Assembly (NCBI GenBank): GCA_031553805.1
Contig: JAVBLC010000011.1
Location: 1-64,000, forward strand
Origin: JAITVB01 sp031553805
Lineage (GTDB): Bacteria; Bacteroidota; Bacteroidia; Bacteroidales; Rikenellaceae
Direction: 5' to 3'
Length of the DNA: 64,000 nt
Shown here in pieces: positions 15,290 through 24,060 of this stretch. Each line of letters starts with the position of its first letter. Within the stretch, counting starts at the first letter, position 1. The translations under genes were made by a program, and so were the position numbers. The notes below the pieces were generated by a model. It was not told the origin of the DNA, made no database searches, and worked only from the letters and a program-made list of their open reading frames with translations.

Positions 15290-15690
15290 AAAATCTTTTT
15301 TGACCTTAATCCAGGATCCAGAGTATTGGATAGATTTAATACTATGGAACATCTATCGATTTTCTCTTTTTCTTCGGTTTTATATTTCAATATCTCCCTA
15401 TAGCAATAGCTGCGGGCAACCATACAAATATTCGGATAATCGGAATCGCTGATTATTTTATTTATATGCGAGTCTTTTACTACTATGTCGTCCTCGTTGT
15501 TTATTGGGAACACTAGAAAAGCGCATCGAGTGCGATCTCCTAGCCCTTCGTATAAATCAGCTATTGCCACATCATTATCACCAGTGGATTTAATTTTCGC
15601 TATTTCGGCAGCTAAAAATTCTTCGTTATACGACAAGGACCTTTCTGCTGCAGCGAGGTTTGCCCCATATAATGGATTATTCGTTATCAT
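15256..15690 (-). CDS. Hypothetical protein downstream of the integrase
   Basis: The product has 144 residues, starting 1 base after the integrase stop, and has ordinary amino-acid composition (MITNNPLYGANLAAAERSLS at the start). I see no signal peptide, membrane helix or motif that I recognise. It is low in GC like the rest of this segment and overlaps the start of the next reading frame by 34 bases. It is read in the same direction as the integrase, so it is probably part of the same mobile element. The tail PPYWMIHYR may be overrun if a frameshift like those on both sides affects it. I give no function. Confidence 0.5.
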   Translation of the reverse strand: MITNNPLYGANLAAAERSLSYNEEFLAAEIAKIKSTGDNDVAIADLYEGLGDRTRCAFLVFPINNEDDIVVKDSHINKIISDSDYPNICMVARSYCYREILKYKTEEKEKIDRCSIVLNLSNTLDPGLRSKKILCPPYWMIHYR

Positions 15691-15691
15691 C

Positions 15692-17013
15692 CTATTCGAG
15701 CATTTTAACAGGTTCCATCTTCATCTGTTCGTCGATCTCCCGGTAGCGGGCGAAAGCTCGTGATCCTTCTTTGTGTCCGGACAACGCGCCCACCCGGTTA
15801 GGGTCTTTCACTTTCTTGTAGAGGTTGCCCACGAAGCATCGGCGGGCGAGGTGGGAGGATGCGATTTCATTCAGCGGTCTAACCTCCGGCTCTCGTGTCG
15901 TGGGATTGATGATTGTAACGGGCCGCCTCAACCTTGCGGCAAGGAACATCCGCTTGGTCGCTATGTTATATTTTGTTCCGAGATAAACGGCAACAGTTTG
16001 CCGCCGGTGTCGGGATACCTCGCAAGGATTTCTTTTGCTATCGAATTGAGCGGTACACGCACCGTAACCGGCCGCCCGTCCCGGGTCTTGCGAGGCACGT
16101 ATTCAATAGCGCCGTTAATCACATTGGCCCGTGTCATCTTGTAGAGGTCGCCCACCCGGCACCCGATCAGGCATTGAAACACAAAAATATCCCGCTGCAC
16201 GGCCAAATGTGGATGCCGGGCGAGATTGGTTTGATATAGCCGGTTGCGCTCGTCGATCGAGATATAAAAGGGCGTACCGTAGACGCATTCCTCAACTGTG
16301 AAATTCTTGAACGGATTGTTGTCCGTCTTGCCCACATCGTTTGCCCAAATGAAGAATGTGCGGATCTTGGTCATTACCCCGTTGATGGTATTCTGTCCAC
16401 GGGGCTGCGGGGTACGGCTTTCTGGAACTGCTTCGTAGATGGCCGGGTATTTCTCAACCAGGGCATATTCGTTACGCAAGAATTCTTCGATGTCTCGAAG
16501 GACTAACGGCGTGATGTTGTCGAATGAGAGCACGAAAGAACGCTTCTGAGTGAGTTTCGCATACATCTCGTAGCGACGCAGCGCCCGGATCACCACATTA
16601 AACGATTTTACACGCCACTCGGATAGCTTACGCTTTTTCAAAAACTCATCGAAAGCCTCAAAGAAGGTTTGCGGCCTTTCGCCGGTGTCGTACTTTTCGG
16701 GGTGCAGATATTTGTCAACTTCAATCTCCAACCATTCGGAGGTTAGCCCGTCTTTCTCCGGGGCAGCGTTGTATATCTGGAGCAAGAGATTCTTCCTGCC
16801 GGCCACAGCCGTGCTGATCCTCAACCGCTCGTCGGCATCGAATATCACCTTTGCTTTGATCTCCTGTTTGGCGTTATCCCAGAGGGTCGGATTTACCTCG
16901 ATCTCGCTTTTATGGAATAGCTGGATGTCCCGGCCGTCCCTCAGCCGAAAACGGACATTTGCTTTGTCAGCCTTTTTCTTGGATGTGCGCACAAAGGCGG
17001 TAACAGTAGCCAT
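15692..17013 (-). pseudogene. Tyrosine recombinase/integrase split by a one-base frameshift
   Basis: The 350-residue front part (MATVTAFVRTSKKKADKANV) has the Arm and SAM-like core-binding domains (FEAFDEFLKKRKLSEWRVKS) and the first catalytic Arg in GCRVGDLYKMT. It stops at 15961. The remaining catalytic part lies in another frame: ASSHLARRCFVGN supplies His-x-x-Arg, and GHKEGSRAFARY the second His and the nucleophile Tyr. Adding one base to the A-run at 15971-15974 restores EQKYNIATKRMF and a single integrase of about 440 residues, the normal size for Bacteroidota elements. So either the gene was lost recently or the run was miscalled. It is probably the integrase of the element that brought the regulators and hypothetical genes at 13.5-15.7 kb. 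Confidence 0.85.
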
Positions 17014-17447
17014 CTTCTATTCACTCTGCTCGTGGTGCAAATATAATAGACTTGCACCACACAATGAAATTACCTGCAATAATAAGCAACAAACATAATG
17101 CACATAAATATCTGATTATAATTTCAGTAACCATAAACCAGCCCAAAAACAGGAAACTAAATAATAGTCAAAATTGCATATTTCAAACATTTTCCTGGGC
17201 ACCATAAACCGACCGCTTGTTTTCAGGCGGTCGGTTTTTTTGTTCCATATCGTTCTATAAGAACATAGAAAAATACCGATGACGGCACAGGAACGACGCC
17301 CTGGCGAAAGCACAAAAACAAAACACAACAAACTGAAAACAAGTAAATTGCGCATAAAATTACCGTATTGGGCGTCATATCGCCCGCCACAAGGCTACGT
17401 GGCCCCAGAAAATACCCGGTTATTTTTGTGGATCTAAACTTTCTTGT
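17014..17447. other. Intergenic region between integrase and porin
   Basis: This is 434 bases of AT-rich DNA without a convincing gene. It holds an orphan plus-strand terminator (17209-17241) and a -7 box TATTTTTG at 17421-17428 for the porin gene. The element attachment site would be expected here, but I see no clear direct repeat or tRNA gene. Confidence 0.6.
17209..17241 (+). terminator. Intrinsic terminator with no gene in front of it
   Basis: CCGACCGC at 17209-17216 pairs with GCGGTCGG at 17227-17234, followed by seven T on the plus strand. The genes before it are on the minus strand, so it terminates nothing visible. It may be the remains of a gene end separated by element insertion. 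Confidence 0.75.
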
Positions 17448-18713
17448 ATGGGTATATCTACACGATTTTTTGCATTAGTTTGCTTCATTCTTTTCCCGCT
17501 TGCCGCGTTTGCGCAAGAGGCGAAACAATCCCGAACCACAATCACGGCCAAACTTTATGGCTTCGTGCGCGGCGATGCCGCCGTTGACACCCGGCTGAAC
17601 GCATCGGCCTTCGAAGGCCTCTTTCTGCTCTACCCGCTCGACGTCAACCCCGACGCCAACGGGGCCGACCTGAACAAGGTATCTTCGGCGGGCTTCTACA
17701 GCTTCAACAGCCGCCTGGGAGTCGACGTCGGCGGGCTAAGTGTGTTCGACGCCAACGTCACGGCCAGGCTTGAGGGCGACTTCGCCGGGTTCAGCGGCTC
17801 GTTCGGCGCCAACTACAGCGTATTGCGCATCCGCCAGGCCTACATTAAGATGGGGTGGGAACACTCGGCGCTGACCATCGGTCAAACGTGGCATCCGCTG
17901 TTCGGGCCCGTGACGCCCGACGTCATTTCGCTTTCGGTGGGGGCGCCGTTCAACCCGTTCAACCGCAGCCCGATGTTCCGTTACGATTACCAGGTGGGGC
18001 GGTTTCAACTCTCGGCGGCGGCCATTTACCAGTTCCAGTTCACCTCGCTCGGACCGGCGGGCAAGAGCAACATCTATCAGCGCCAGGGCGCCATTCCCGA
18101 GTTTTATGCCGGGGTAACCTATGCCGGAAAAGGGTTCCTGGCCGGGGCGGGGTTCGACTACCTGACCATAGCCCCCCGCATCCAGTCGGTGGTAGACGAT
18201 AACGTCTATAAGGTAGCCGAACGCCTGGGCTCGCCCTCTGCGACGGCCTACGCCCGCTATTCGACGGGACTGTTGAATGTGGCGGCCAAAACGATCTACG
18301 GCAAGAACCTGTCCGAACAAACCATGTTGGGCGGCTATGGCGTCAGCAGCGTTGACCCGGTCGACGGCCGGCAAACCTACACCAATTTTGCGCACTCGAC
18401 CAGCTGGGTCAACGTTACTTATGGTAAGAAATATGTAGGCGGCATTTTCGCCGGCTACTCGAAAAGCCTGGGGTCGGATAAGGCGATCATCCCGGGTTCG
18501 ACGCTTTACATGGATGGGGCGCGAATCGAGCACCTCTACCGCCTTTGCGGAACGTTTACCTATAACATCGCAAACTTTATGTTCGGCGCCGAGTATGAAA
18601 TGACCACGGCCGGCTACGGCGACGGAGCGATGGATTACACCACGGGGCGTTATCACTCGACGCACGAGGTGACGAACCACCGCGTGGTGGGCGTGATTGC
18701 CTATATGTTTTAG
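17448..18713 (+). CDS. Outer-membrane porin-like beta-barrel protein
   Basis: The 421-residue product has a clear signal peptide (MGISTRFFALVCFILFPLAAFAQ). The rest alternates polar and hydrophobic residues in strands (TAKLYGFVRGDAAVDTR, SVLRIRQAYIKMGWEHSALT, YTNFAHSTSWVNVTYGKKYV) and ends in IAYMF, a C-terminal aromatic residue suited to outer-membrane insertion. The N-terminal KLYGFVRGDA and GQTWHPLFG patterns resemble DcaP-like or other general porins. It has its own -7 box (17421-17428) and terminator (18743-18775), so it is transcribed alone. Substrate is unknown. Confidence 0.82.
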   Translation: MGISTRFFALVCFILFPLAAFAQEAKQSRTTITAKLYGFVRGDAAVDTRLNASAFEGLFLLYPLDVNPDANGADLNKVSSAGFYSFNSRLGVDVGGLSVFDANVTARLEGDFAGFSGSFGANYSVLRIRQAYIKMGWEHSALTIGQTWHPLFGPVTPDVISLSVGAPFNPFNRSPMFRYDYQVGRFQLSAAAIYQFQFTSLGPAGKSNIYQRQGAIPEFYAGVTYAGKGFLAGAGFDYLTIAPRIQSVVDDNVYKVAERLGSPSATAYARYSTGLLNVAAKTIYGKNLSEQTMLGGYGVSSVDPVDGRQTYTNFAHSTSWVNVTYGKKYVGGIFAGYSKSLGSDKAIIPGSTLYMDGARIEHLYRLCGTFTYNIANFMFGAEYEMTTAGYGDGAMDYTTGRYHSTHEVTNHRVVGVIAYMF

Positions 18714-18742
18714 CGGCAAATACGACCCTGTGCACAGGAAGA

Positions 18743-18775
18743 ATCCCGACGACAGACCTGTCGTCGGGATTTTTT
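18743..18775 (+). terminator. Porin gene terminator
   Basis: A 13-bp perfect inverted repeat (18743-18755 with 18758-18770) is followed by a T-run to 18775. It lies between the convergent porin and LysE genes. Confidence 0.85.
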
Positions 18776-18796
18776 ATTTCCGAGAAGCCACTATCT

Positions 18797-19480
18797 CTAT
18801 CTGCCGACGGTAAAGAGTAACGCCCCGGCGATCAGGGCATAGACCACCGCATTGACCAGGGCCGTCGTGCGCGGCGAAAGGCGGCCGAGGGCCGAAACCC
18901 GTTCGCCCGCAAATCCCGCCAACACCGAAACCGCCGTAAAAATCACCATGGCTTGGGCCGCAAAGAGAGCGCCGAACATAAATATTTCGCCCTGATGTCC
19001 GCCGCCACCCCGGGGTATAAACTGGGGAAAGAACGCGAGAAAGAAAAGGACGATCTTGGGATTCAACAGGTTCATCATCACTCCGGTGCGGTACAATTTT
19101 CCGAAGGAGGCGGGCGGCGGGGTTTCCACAGAAGCAGTCGACACAGTCGGGCCGCTACCGGCGTTTTCGTCCGGATTTTGGGACAAACCGACGGATTTTA
19201 CCCGCCGGGCTTCGAGGAACGATTTGACCGCCAGGTAAAGCAGGTAAGCCACCCCGGCATATTTCACCCCATTAAAAAGAAGCGGCGAAGAGCTAATGAT
19301 CAGCGAGATGCCGAGCGCCGCCAGCGCCGTGTGGACAAACAACCCCGAACACAGCCCGAGCGCCACCGACACCCCCGAGCGCCATCCGCCGAGCAGGCTT
19401 TGGGTCGTTACGTAAAGGATATCGGGCCCCGGAGCGAGGGTCAGCAACGACGAAGCAATCAGAAATTCGGCTATTTGCAT
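18797..19480 (-). CDS. LysE/RhtB family amino-acid exporter
   Basis: The 227-residue inner-membrane protein begins MQIAEFLIASSLLTLAPGPD, the conserved LysE start with its TPGPD-like motif. About six membrane helices follow. The middle loop carries MNLLNPKIVLFFLAFFPQF, the second hallmark of the family. A cytoplasmic loop of about 40 residues (SQNPDENAGSGPTVSTASVE) is longer than usual. These proteins export amino acids or homoserine lactones with proton exchange; the substrate here cannot be told. The gene is convergent with the porin and is followed upstream by the M23 lipoprotein gene on the same strand, 37 bases away. Confidence 0.9.
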   Translation of the reverse strand: MQIAEFLIASSLLTLAPGPDILYVTTQSLLGGWRSGVSVALGLCSGLFVHTALAALGISLIISSSPLLFNGVKYAGVAYLLYLAVKSFLEARRVKSVGLSQNPDENAGSGPTVSTASVETPPPASFGKLYRTGVMMNLLNPKIVLFFLAFFPQFIPRGGGGHQGEIFMFGALFAAQAMVIFTAVSVLAGFAGERVSALGRLSPRTTALVNAVVYALIAGALLFTVGR

Positions 19481-19517
19481 CGGTTTTTATCAGGCGTAGC
19501 GGCTGTTCCGCCAAGGG

Positions 19518-20651
19518 TCAGCGCAATTTGATCCGGTCGCCCGGATGGAGAACGCTCCGCTCGTTGAGCCCATTGAGCCGGTAGAGAGCGGCCACCGTGG
19601 TGCCGTTCTGGCGGGCGATCTGGTATAGGGTATCTCCCCGTTTCACGACGTGAACCGAAGCGGCATCAGCGTTTCCGGGGGCCACAATTTGATTGGTCAA
19701 CGGCTGTGACGCCTGGGCGGTAACCGGCGCGGAAACGGGTTGCGTCTGCTGGGCCTGTTGTGCCAGCCAGTCGGCCGGGGTTGCTGTCCCGTCGGCCCGG
19801 AAAGAGGCCGAAGCTTTACCGTCGGCGGTAGCCAGTACCAGCGTGCCCTGCTTCAGGCAGCGGTGTTCGGTATCGAGCAACAGTTCGGGGTCAAACGGTT
19901 CGCCCGCGATACGTAATTCGAAGTGGAGGTGTTCAGTCGTGGCGCGTCCCGTGCGGCCGGCCAGGGCGATCGGAGTACCGGCCTCGACCACGTCGTTGGG
20001 CGTAACCAAATTCTTTATATTGTGCGAATAAACGCTTTCCAGGCCGTTGTAGTGGCGGACCACGATCACATTGCCATAGCCCGAATAGAGCTTCGACATT
20101 CGCACTACGCCGGGGAAAGCGGCCCGGATCGTATCGGAAGGTACAGCCTTGATGTCAACTCCGGTGTGCATCGAGCGGCCGCGCATCCCGTAGGGCGAAA
20201 TTTTTTTACCTGGATAGGGGTAACAAAACTCCTGGGCGAGGATCCAACTCGGCAGTTCGATCCGGGATTGTCCGCCGAAGGGGTCTTGCTTCGAAAGGCG
20301 CACGTGTTGCGTTTCGCTCTCGGGAAAAATGATTTCCGGTCGTGGCGAAAGGATAACGGGTGCCGGGTCGGCGACCGTCGTGGCGACCAGAAGTTCCGGC
20401 ACGGGGGCCGGCGGAACAGGGCGGGGTGCCGCCGGAGCAGCATTGGTTGCCGGCGCAACGTTGGTCGTCGAAGCGGGCGATGCCGCCCGGGGCCGGTCGG
20501 TGACAAAGGGGATTTCACCCGAAGAAGCGACAGGGGCCGGTTGAACGGTTGCCGGGCGGGCATCCTGCCGTCTCCATGCCATACGCGAAGCCGGCGAACA
20601 TCCCGCCAAAGTCAAACCCAATAAAAACAAGGCGCCGATCTGAGCTTTCAT
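19518..20651 (-). CDS. M23 peptidoglycan endopeptidase lipoprotein with C-terminal LysM
   Basis: The product is a 377-residue lipoprotein. The signal peptide ends in LTLAGC, with Cys18 as the lipid site. A Pro/Ala-rich linker (about 30-95) precedes the M23 domain, which is intact: HTGVDIK (zinc His and Asp), YSHN, and HLHFELRIAG (His-x-His). The C-terminus is one LysM domain (HVVKRGDTLYQIARQNGTTV ... LNERSVLHPGDRIKL). With all zinc ligands present, it should cut peptidoglycan cross-links or stems, unlike EnvC-type regulators that lack them. The ATG at 20651 is chosen because it opens the signal peptide; the frame upstream is not coding in style. The trxB gene is divergent, 108 bases away. Confidence 0.92.
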   Translation of the reverse strand: MKAQIGALFLLGLTLAGCSPASRMAWRRQDARPATVQPAPVASSGEIPFVTDRPRAASPASTTNVAPATNAAPAAPRPVPPAPVPELLVATTVADPAPVILSPRPEIIFPESETQHVRLSKQDPFGGQSRIELPSWILAQEFCYPYPGKKISPYGMRGRSMHTGVDIKAVPSDTIRAAFPGVVRMSKLYSGYGNVIVVRHYNGLESVYSHNIKNLVTPNDVVEAGTPIALAGRTGRATTEHLHFELRIAGEPFDPELLLDTEHRCLKQGTLVLATADGKASASFRADGTATPADWLAQQAQQTQPVSAPVTAQASQPLTNQIVAPGNADAASVHVVKRGDTLYQIARQNGTTVAALYRLNGLNERSVLHPGDRIKLR

Positions 20652-20717
20652 CCGTTGCAATTTAAATATAACGATCGGTAAAAATAGGATTTTAGCGGCG
20701 GAATTGCAAATATGACC

Positions 20718-20725
20718 TATATTTG
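20718..20725 (+). promoter_or_regulatory. -7 box of the trxB promoter
   Basis: TATATTTG is an exact TAnnTTTG match, 34 bases before the trxB start. A clean -33 TTG at the usual distance is not seen, only a T-run further up. Confidence 0.55.
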
Positions 20726-20759
20726 CGGGATAAACCCCGATCTTTAAACAACGAACCAT

Positions 20760-21722
20760 ATGGAAACAGAAAAAATAAAATGCCTGATCATCGGCAGCGG
20801 TCCGGCCGGTTACACGGCAGCAATCTATGCCTCGCGGGCCAACCTCGCCCCGGTGCTCTACCAGGGGATGGAACCGGGCGGACAGCTGACGATCACCACC
20901 GACATCGAGAATTTTCCGGGCTATCCCAACGGGATCAGCGGCCCGGCCTTGATGGCCGAATTTGAACTGCAGGCCCGGAAATTCGGCACCGACATCCGCA
21001 CCGGCATCGTGACTGAGGCCGACCTCTCACGCCGGCCGTTCCGCGTAACGGTCGACGGCACGAAAAAAATCGAAGCCGAAACCCTCATCATTTCGACCGG
21101 GGCCGCCGCCCGTTACCTGCCGCTCGAATCGGTGCAACGTTTCCGCGGGATGGGCGTATCGGCCTGCGCTACTTGCGACGGATTCTTTTACCGGGGGAAG
21201 CGTACCGCCGTCGTGGGCGGAGGCGATACTGCCTGTGAGGAAGCCACCTACCTGTCGACCTTATGTTCGCAGGTTTACCTGATCGTGCGCAAAGACCATC
21301 TGCGGGCATCGAAAGCGATGCAGAATCGGGTGATGACAACGCCCAACATCGAAGTCCTGTTCCAGTATAACGTCGCGGAAGTGCTCGGCGACGAGGGCGG
21401 CGTGACCGGCGCCCGGCTCGAACACTGCGAGGGGGGAGAAAAACAGATCGAAATCGACGGTCTTTTCATGGCTATCGGGCACAACCCCAACACGAGCGTT
21501 TTCTGTGGGCAACTCGACCTCGACCCGGACGGATACATCAAAACGTGGCCGGGGACGTCGAAGACCGACGTGCCGGGGGTGTTCGCCGCGGGCGACGTGC
21601 AGGATTCGGTTTACCGGCAGGCGATTACGGCGGCCGGGTCGGGATGCCGTGCGGCGCTCGATTGCGAACGTTTTCTAATGGCCCAGGGCGACGACACCCC
21701 CAACGGGAACACCGGGAATTAG
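20760..21722 (+). CDS. trxB: Thioredoxin reductase
   Basis: This flavoenzyme reduces thioredoxin with NADPH. The 320-residue protein has the FAD-binding GSGPAGYTAAIYASRANL at the start, the redox pair in ACATCDG (Cys136 and Cys139), the NADPH-binding VVGGGDTACEEATYL, and the C-terminal FAD motif GVFAAGDVQD. Length and motif order are those of the low-molecular-weight bacterial enzyme. Its partner trxA is at 37267-37581. It has its own -7 box. It is followed by a region of inverted repeats and a strong bidirectional terminator before the convergent corA gene. Confidence 0.97.
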   Translation: METEKIKCLIIGSGPAGYTAAIYASRANLAPVLYQGMEPGGQLTITTDIENFPGYPNGISGPALMAEFELQARKFGTDIRTGIVTEADLSRRPFRVTVDGTKKIEAETLIISTGAAARYLPLESVQRFRGMGVSACATCDGFFYRGKRTAVVGGGDTACEEATYLSTLCSQVYLIVRKDHLRASKAMQNRVMTTPNIEVLFQYNVAEVLGDEGGVTGARLEHCEGGEKQIEIDGLFMAIGHNPNTSVFCGQLDLDPDGYIKTWPGTSKTDVPGVFAAGDVQDSVYRQAITAAGSGCRAALDCERFLMAQGDDTPNGNTGN

Positions 21723-21990
21723 TGCGTCCCCGCACGGGGGGATTTCCTTTGCTTTGAAGAATCTCCCTGTGCGGGCACGCACCTCCGTCCACAACTCAGC
21801 CCTTCGGGCCTCAGACAGTGGACTGCACGACGCAATTACCTGCCGGTTTTTTCACGCTTTTTCCTTATAGGCGGATGCGCGGGCCGAATGTTACCTCCCT
21901 TCGGTCGGTGAGCTCGCCCGCCGCTTTGCGGCGACCTCGGTTGGCCCGCGTTGGCGCGGCGCCTGTAACCCAGCTTGCTTGAAAAGGGCG
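21722..21990. repeat. Inverted-repeat region with a partial copy of repeat family gamma
   Basis: Bases 21722-21782 form a long imperfect inverted repeat: GTGCGTCCCCGCAC at the left and GTGCGGGCACGCAC at the right. It is followed by GTCCAC (21787-21792) and GTGGAC (21818-21823), which enclose a sequence almost identical to the apical part of the family gamma repeats at 47.7 and 59.3 kb. The rest is rich in further short hairpins. No gene is seen. A shortened form of the first 20 bases recurs at 24981-25000. Confidence 0.65.
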
Positions 21991-21997
21991 AGAAAAC

Positions 21998-22029
21998 AAA
22001 AGGCCCTGCGAGATCCGCAGGGCCTTTTT
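21998..22029. terminator. Bidirectional terminator between trxB and corA
   Basis: AAAGGCCCTGCG (to 22010) pairs with CGCAGGGCCTTTTT (22016-22029). T-runs occur in both directions, suiting the convergent genes. Confidence 0.88.
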
Positions 22030-22045
22030 ATCCGTAAAGCGTGAC

Positions 22046-22996
22046 TTACAGAAATTTCTTCCAGCGGAAGAACGTAAAGGTCAGCACCGAAATCAGCACC
22101 ATCAGCCCGATGGCAAACAGATACCCGTATTGCCAGTCGAGTTCGGGCATAAACTTGAAGTTCATCCCGTAAATACTGGCGATCAGTGTCGGCGGCAGGA
22201 AGAAAACCGACGCAATGGTAAAAACCTTGGTAATATTGTTCTGCTCGATGTTGATCAAACCGAGTGCCGTGTCCTGGAGGTAATCCAATCGTTCGAAACT
22301 GAAATCGGCGTGGTTGATCAGTGAATTGACGTCCTTGATCATCAGGTTCAGGCGGGGGTAGATGTCGTTCGGGAACCGTTCGCTGCGCAGGATGCCCGAC
22401 AGGACACGCTGGCGGTCGAAGATATTCTCACGCAAAAGCATCGTGTTTTCCTGCAAGTGGTTGATCTGGCGCAGGATCATCTGGTCGACCTTGCCCGTGA
22501 TGGTGATGTGTTTACTCAACGTGGCAACCTGCTTGGCAAGCGCTTCGACCAGGTCGGCGTCGTAGTCGATGCGCACCTCGAGAATCGAGATCAACAGGTG
22601 GTAGCCTGTCGAAAAGGCGCGGTAGTTCATTTGCAACCGCTTGGCCGCTTCGTTGAACGTTCGCAGCTCGGCGTTGCGCACCGACACCAGCACCCCCTCG
22701 CTCACGATGACCGACACGGGTTCGACGGCAAACGTGTCGTCGGCCGGAGTGAAAAAGTTCGAGGTGCACACGATCGTGTTTTCCGTTTCGGAATATTTCG
22801 AGGTACTTTCGATCTCTTCGACCTGCTGGCGGGTCTGGAGGTTGATCTCCAAAAAACTTTCGACCGCTTTCTGTTCCTTGGGCGAAGGTGAAAAGAGATC
22901 GATCCACAGGATATCGTCGAACCCCAGGTCGTCGAAGAGTTTGACGTCCGCATTGCGGACGATCTTATTGTATGATTTGAGGTAGATTGTGATCAT
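22046..22996 (-). CDS. corA: CorA family divalent-metal transporter
   Basis: The product has 316 residues from the ATG at 22996 (MITIYLKSYNK). The long cytoplasmic helical domain is followed by two C-terminal membrane helices with the family signature YGMNF and the loop MPEL between them, ending in FFRWKKFL. These proteins form pentameric channels for Mg2+ or Co2+. The GMN motif is intact, so transport function is likely. An upstream ATG at 23023 would add nine residues and is less likely. It is convergent with trxB. Confidence 0.94.
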   Translation of the reverse strand: MITIYLKSYNKIVRNADVKLFDDLGFDDILWIDLFSPSPKEQKAVESFLEINLQTRQQVEEIESTSKYSETENTIVCTSNFFTPADDTFAVEPVSVIVSEGVLVSVRNAELRTFNEAAKRLQMNYRAFSTGYHLLISILEVRIDYDADLVEALAKQVATLSKHITITGKVDQMILRQINHLQENTMLLRENIFDRQRVLSGILRSERFPNDIYPRLNLMIKDVNSLINHADFSFERLDYLQDTALGLINIEQNNITKVFTIASVFFLPPTLIASIYGMNFKFMPELDWQYGYLFAIGLMVLISVLTFTFFRWKKFL

Positions 22997-23083
22997 TGTT
23001 CCGGCGTTTTGCAGGTGAAACATTCGGGTTCCTTGTGGAGGGGAGCGGGCCGGGCCCTCATTCCCTCGTTTCCCTTATGCCCT

Positions 23084-23848
23084 TCAGCCGGGGTTGATCT
23101 TGGTGGCGTCCTCGCGGTGTTTTTTCCAGAAAAGTTCGAGGGCCCGGCGCTTGGGGGCGTCGAGCGTGAAATCGATGCAATGGGTCAGGTAATCGACCGC
23201 CGTCGCGTAATCGACGCGATTGTCTTCGCGCGAGGCTTCGGGAATGTGGGCCACCCCATAGTCAAGCGCCGCTTCGAGCGCCGCAACCGTTTCGGGGTCG
23301 ACCCCGTCGCGGGCCACCCACACGGCAAAGGCAAACGGCAGGCCGGTCATCGCATACCACTCGTGCGACAAGTCCCACGTGTGAGCCATCCGCCCCTCGT
23401 AGCCAAAGACCTTGTCGCCGATCAGCACGTAGCCCCCCTCGGGATCGCTGCCCACGCCGTCGAAGCCCTCCATCGCCACCCATTCGGGCGCGATTTTCCA
23501 GGATTCGCGGGCCAGGATACGCGCCAGGGCGACCGACGTGCGCGAATGGGGATCGAGGTAAATCCGACGGATCTTTTCCATCGGGGCGTCGGACATCAGC
23601 ACGACGGTACGCACAGCATCGACCGCTCCGATACAATGATTGCCAATCAAATGAATTCCGGGGATATTCGGGACTTCCGCCGAAGGAAGCAGCGCAATGT
23701 CGACTTCGTTACGCCGCAGCGCCTCGGCACAACCGGCGGGCGGAGACAACAGCAACTCTGCACACAGGTCGTTGCCCGCGTGCCGGATACCATACAGAAA
23801 GGGAATGGTATTCAGATACGATACTGCTGCGATTCTCACCAGGACCAT
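23084..23848 (-). CDS. mqnA: Chorismate dehydratase of the futalosine menaquinone pathway
   Basis: The 254-residue product begins RIAAVSYLNTIPFLYGI and contains PAGCAEALRRNEVDIALLPS and YLDPHSRTSVALARIL, the pattern of MqnA/MqnD-type proteins with a periplasmic-binding-protein fold. The YLDPHSRTS motif and the WVARDGVD segment favour MqnA. MqnA converts chorismate to 3-enolpyruvylbenzoate, the first step of the futalosine route. It implies that this organism makes menaquinone without the classical Men pathway. Other pathway genes are not in the window. It starts 210 bases from the divergent outer-membrane gene. Confidence 0.88.
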   Translation of the reverse strand: MVLVRIAAVSYLNTIPFLYGIRHAGNDLCAELLLSPPAGCAEALRRNEVDIALLPSAEVPNIPGIHLIGNHCIGAVDAVRTVVLMSDAPMEKIRRIYLDPHSRTSVALARILARESWKIAPEWVAMEGFDGVGSDPEGGYVLIGDKVFGYEGRMAHTWDLSHEWYAMTGLPFAFAVWVARDGVDPETVAALEAALDYGVAHIPEASREDNRVDYATAVDYLTHCIDFTLDAPKRRALELFWKKHREDATKINPG

Positions 23849-24060
23849 CGTCCATATATTTCGCCGATTAGTGAATAATTTTTTGATGTTCAGGACAATA
23901 GAAACTATTCCACGCCCCTCATCCCTGCAAAGGTAGGCTTTTTTAACAAACGAACCGCCTTTTTGCTCTTTTTTCTTGCATTTTTTAAATTTTTATCTTT
24001 TTCGGCAAGGAAAATGTACGGATCGTCCGAGCATAAGCTATCCTATAAATTATCAAGGCC

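Noticed and set aside
13369..17122. Shared 10-mer TGATTATAAT in inverted orientation as element ends
   Set aside because: AT-rich and too short to separate from chance; no target duplication seen.
17116..17355. 79-codon minus-strand frame with a hydrophobic start
   Set aside because: It runs through the orphan terminator stem, lacks conserved features and sits in AT-rich spacer.
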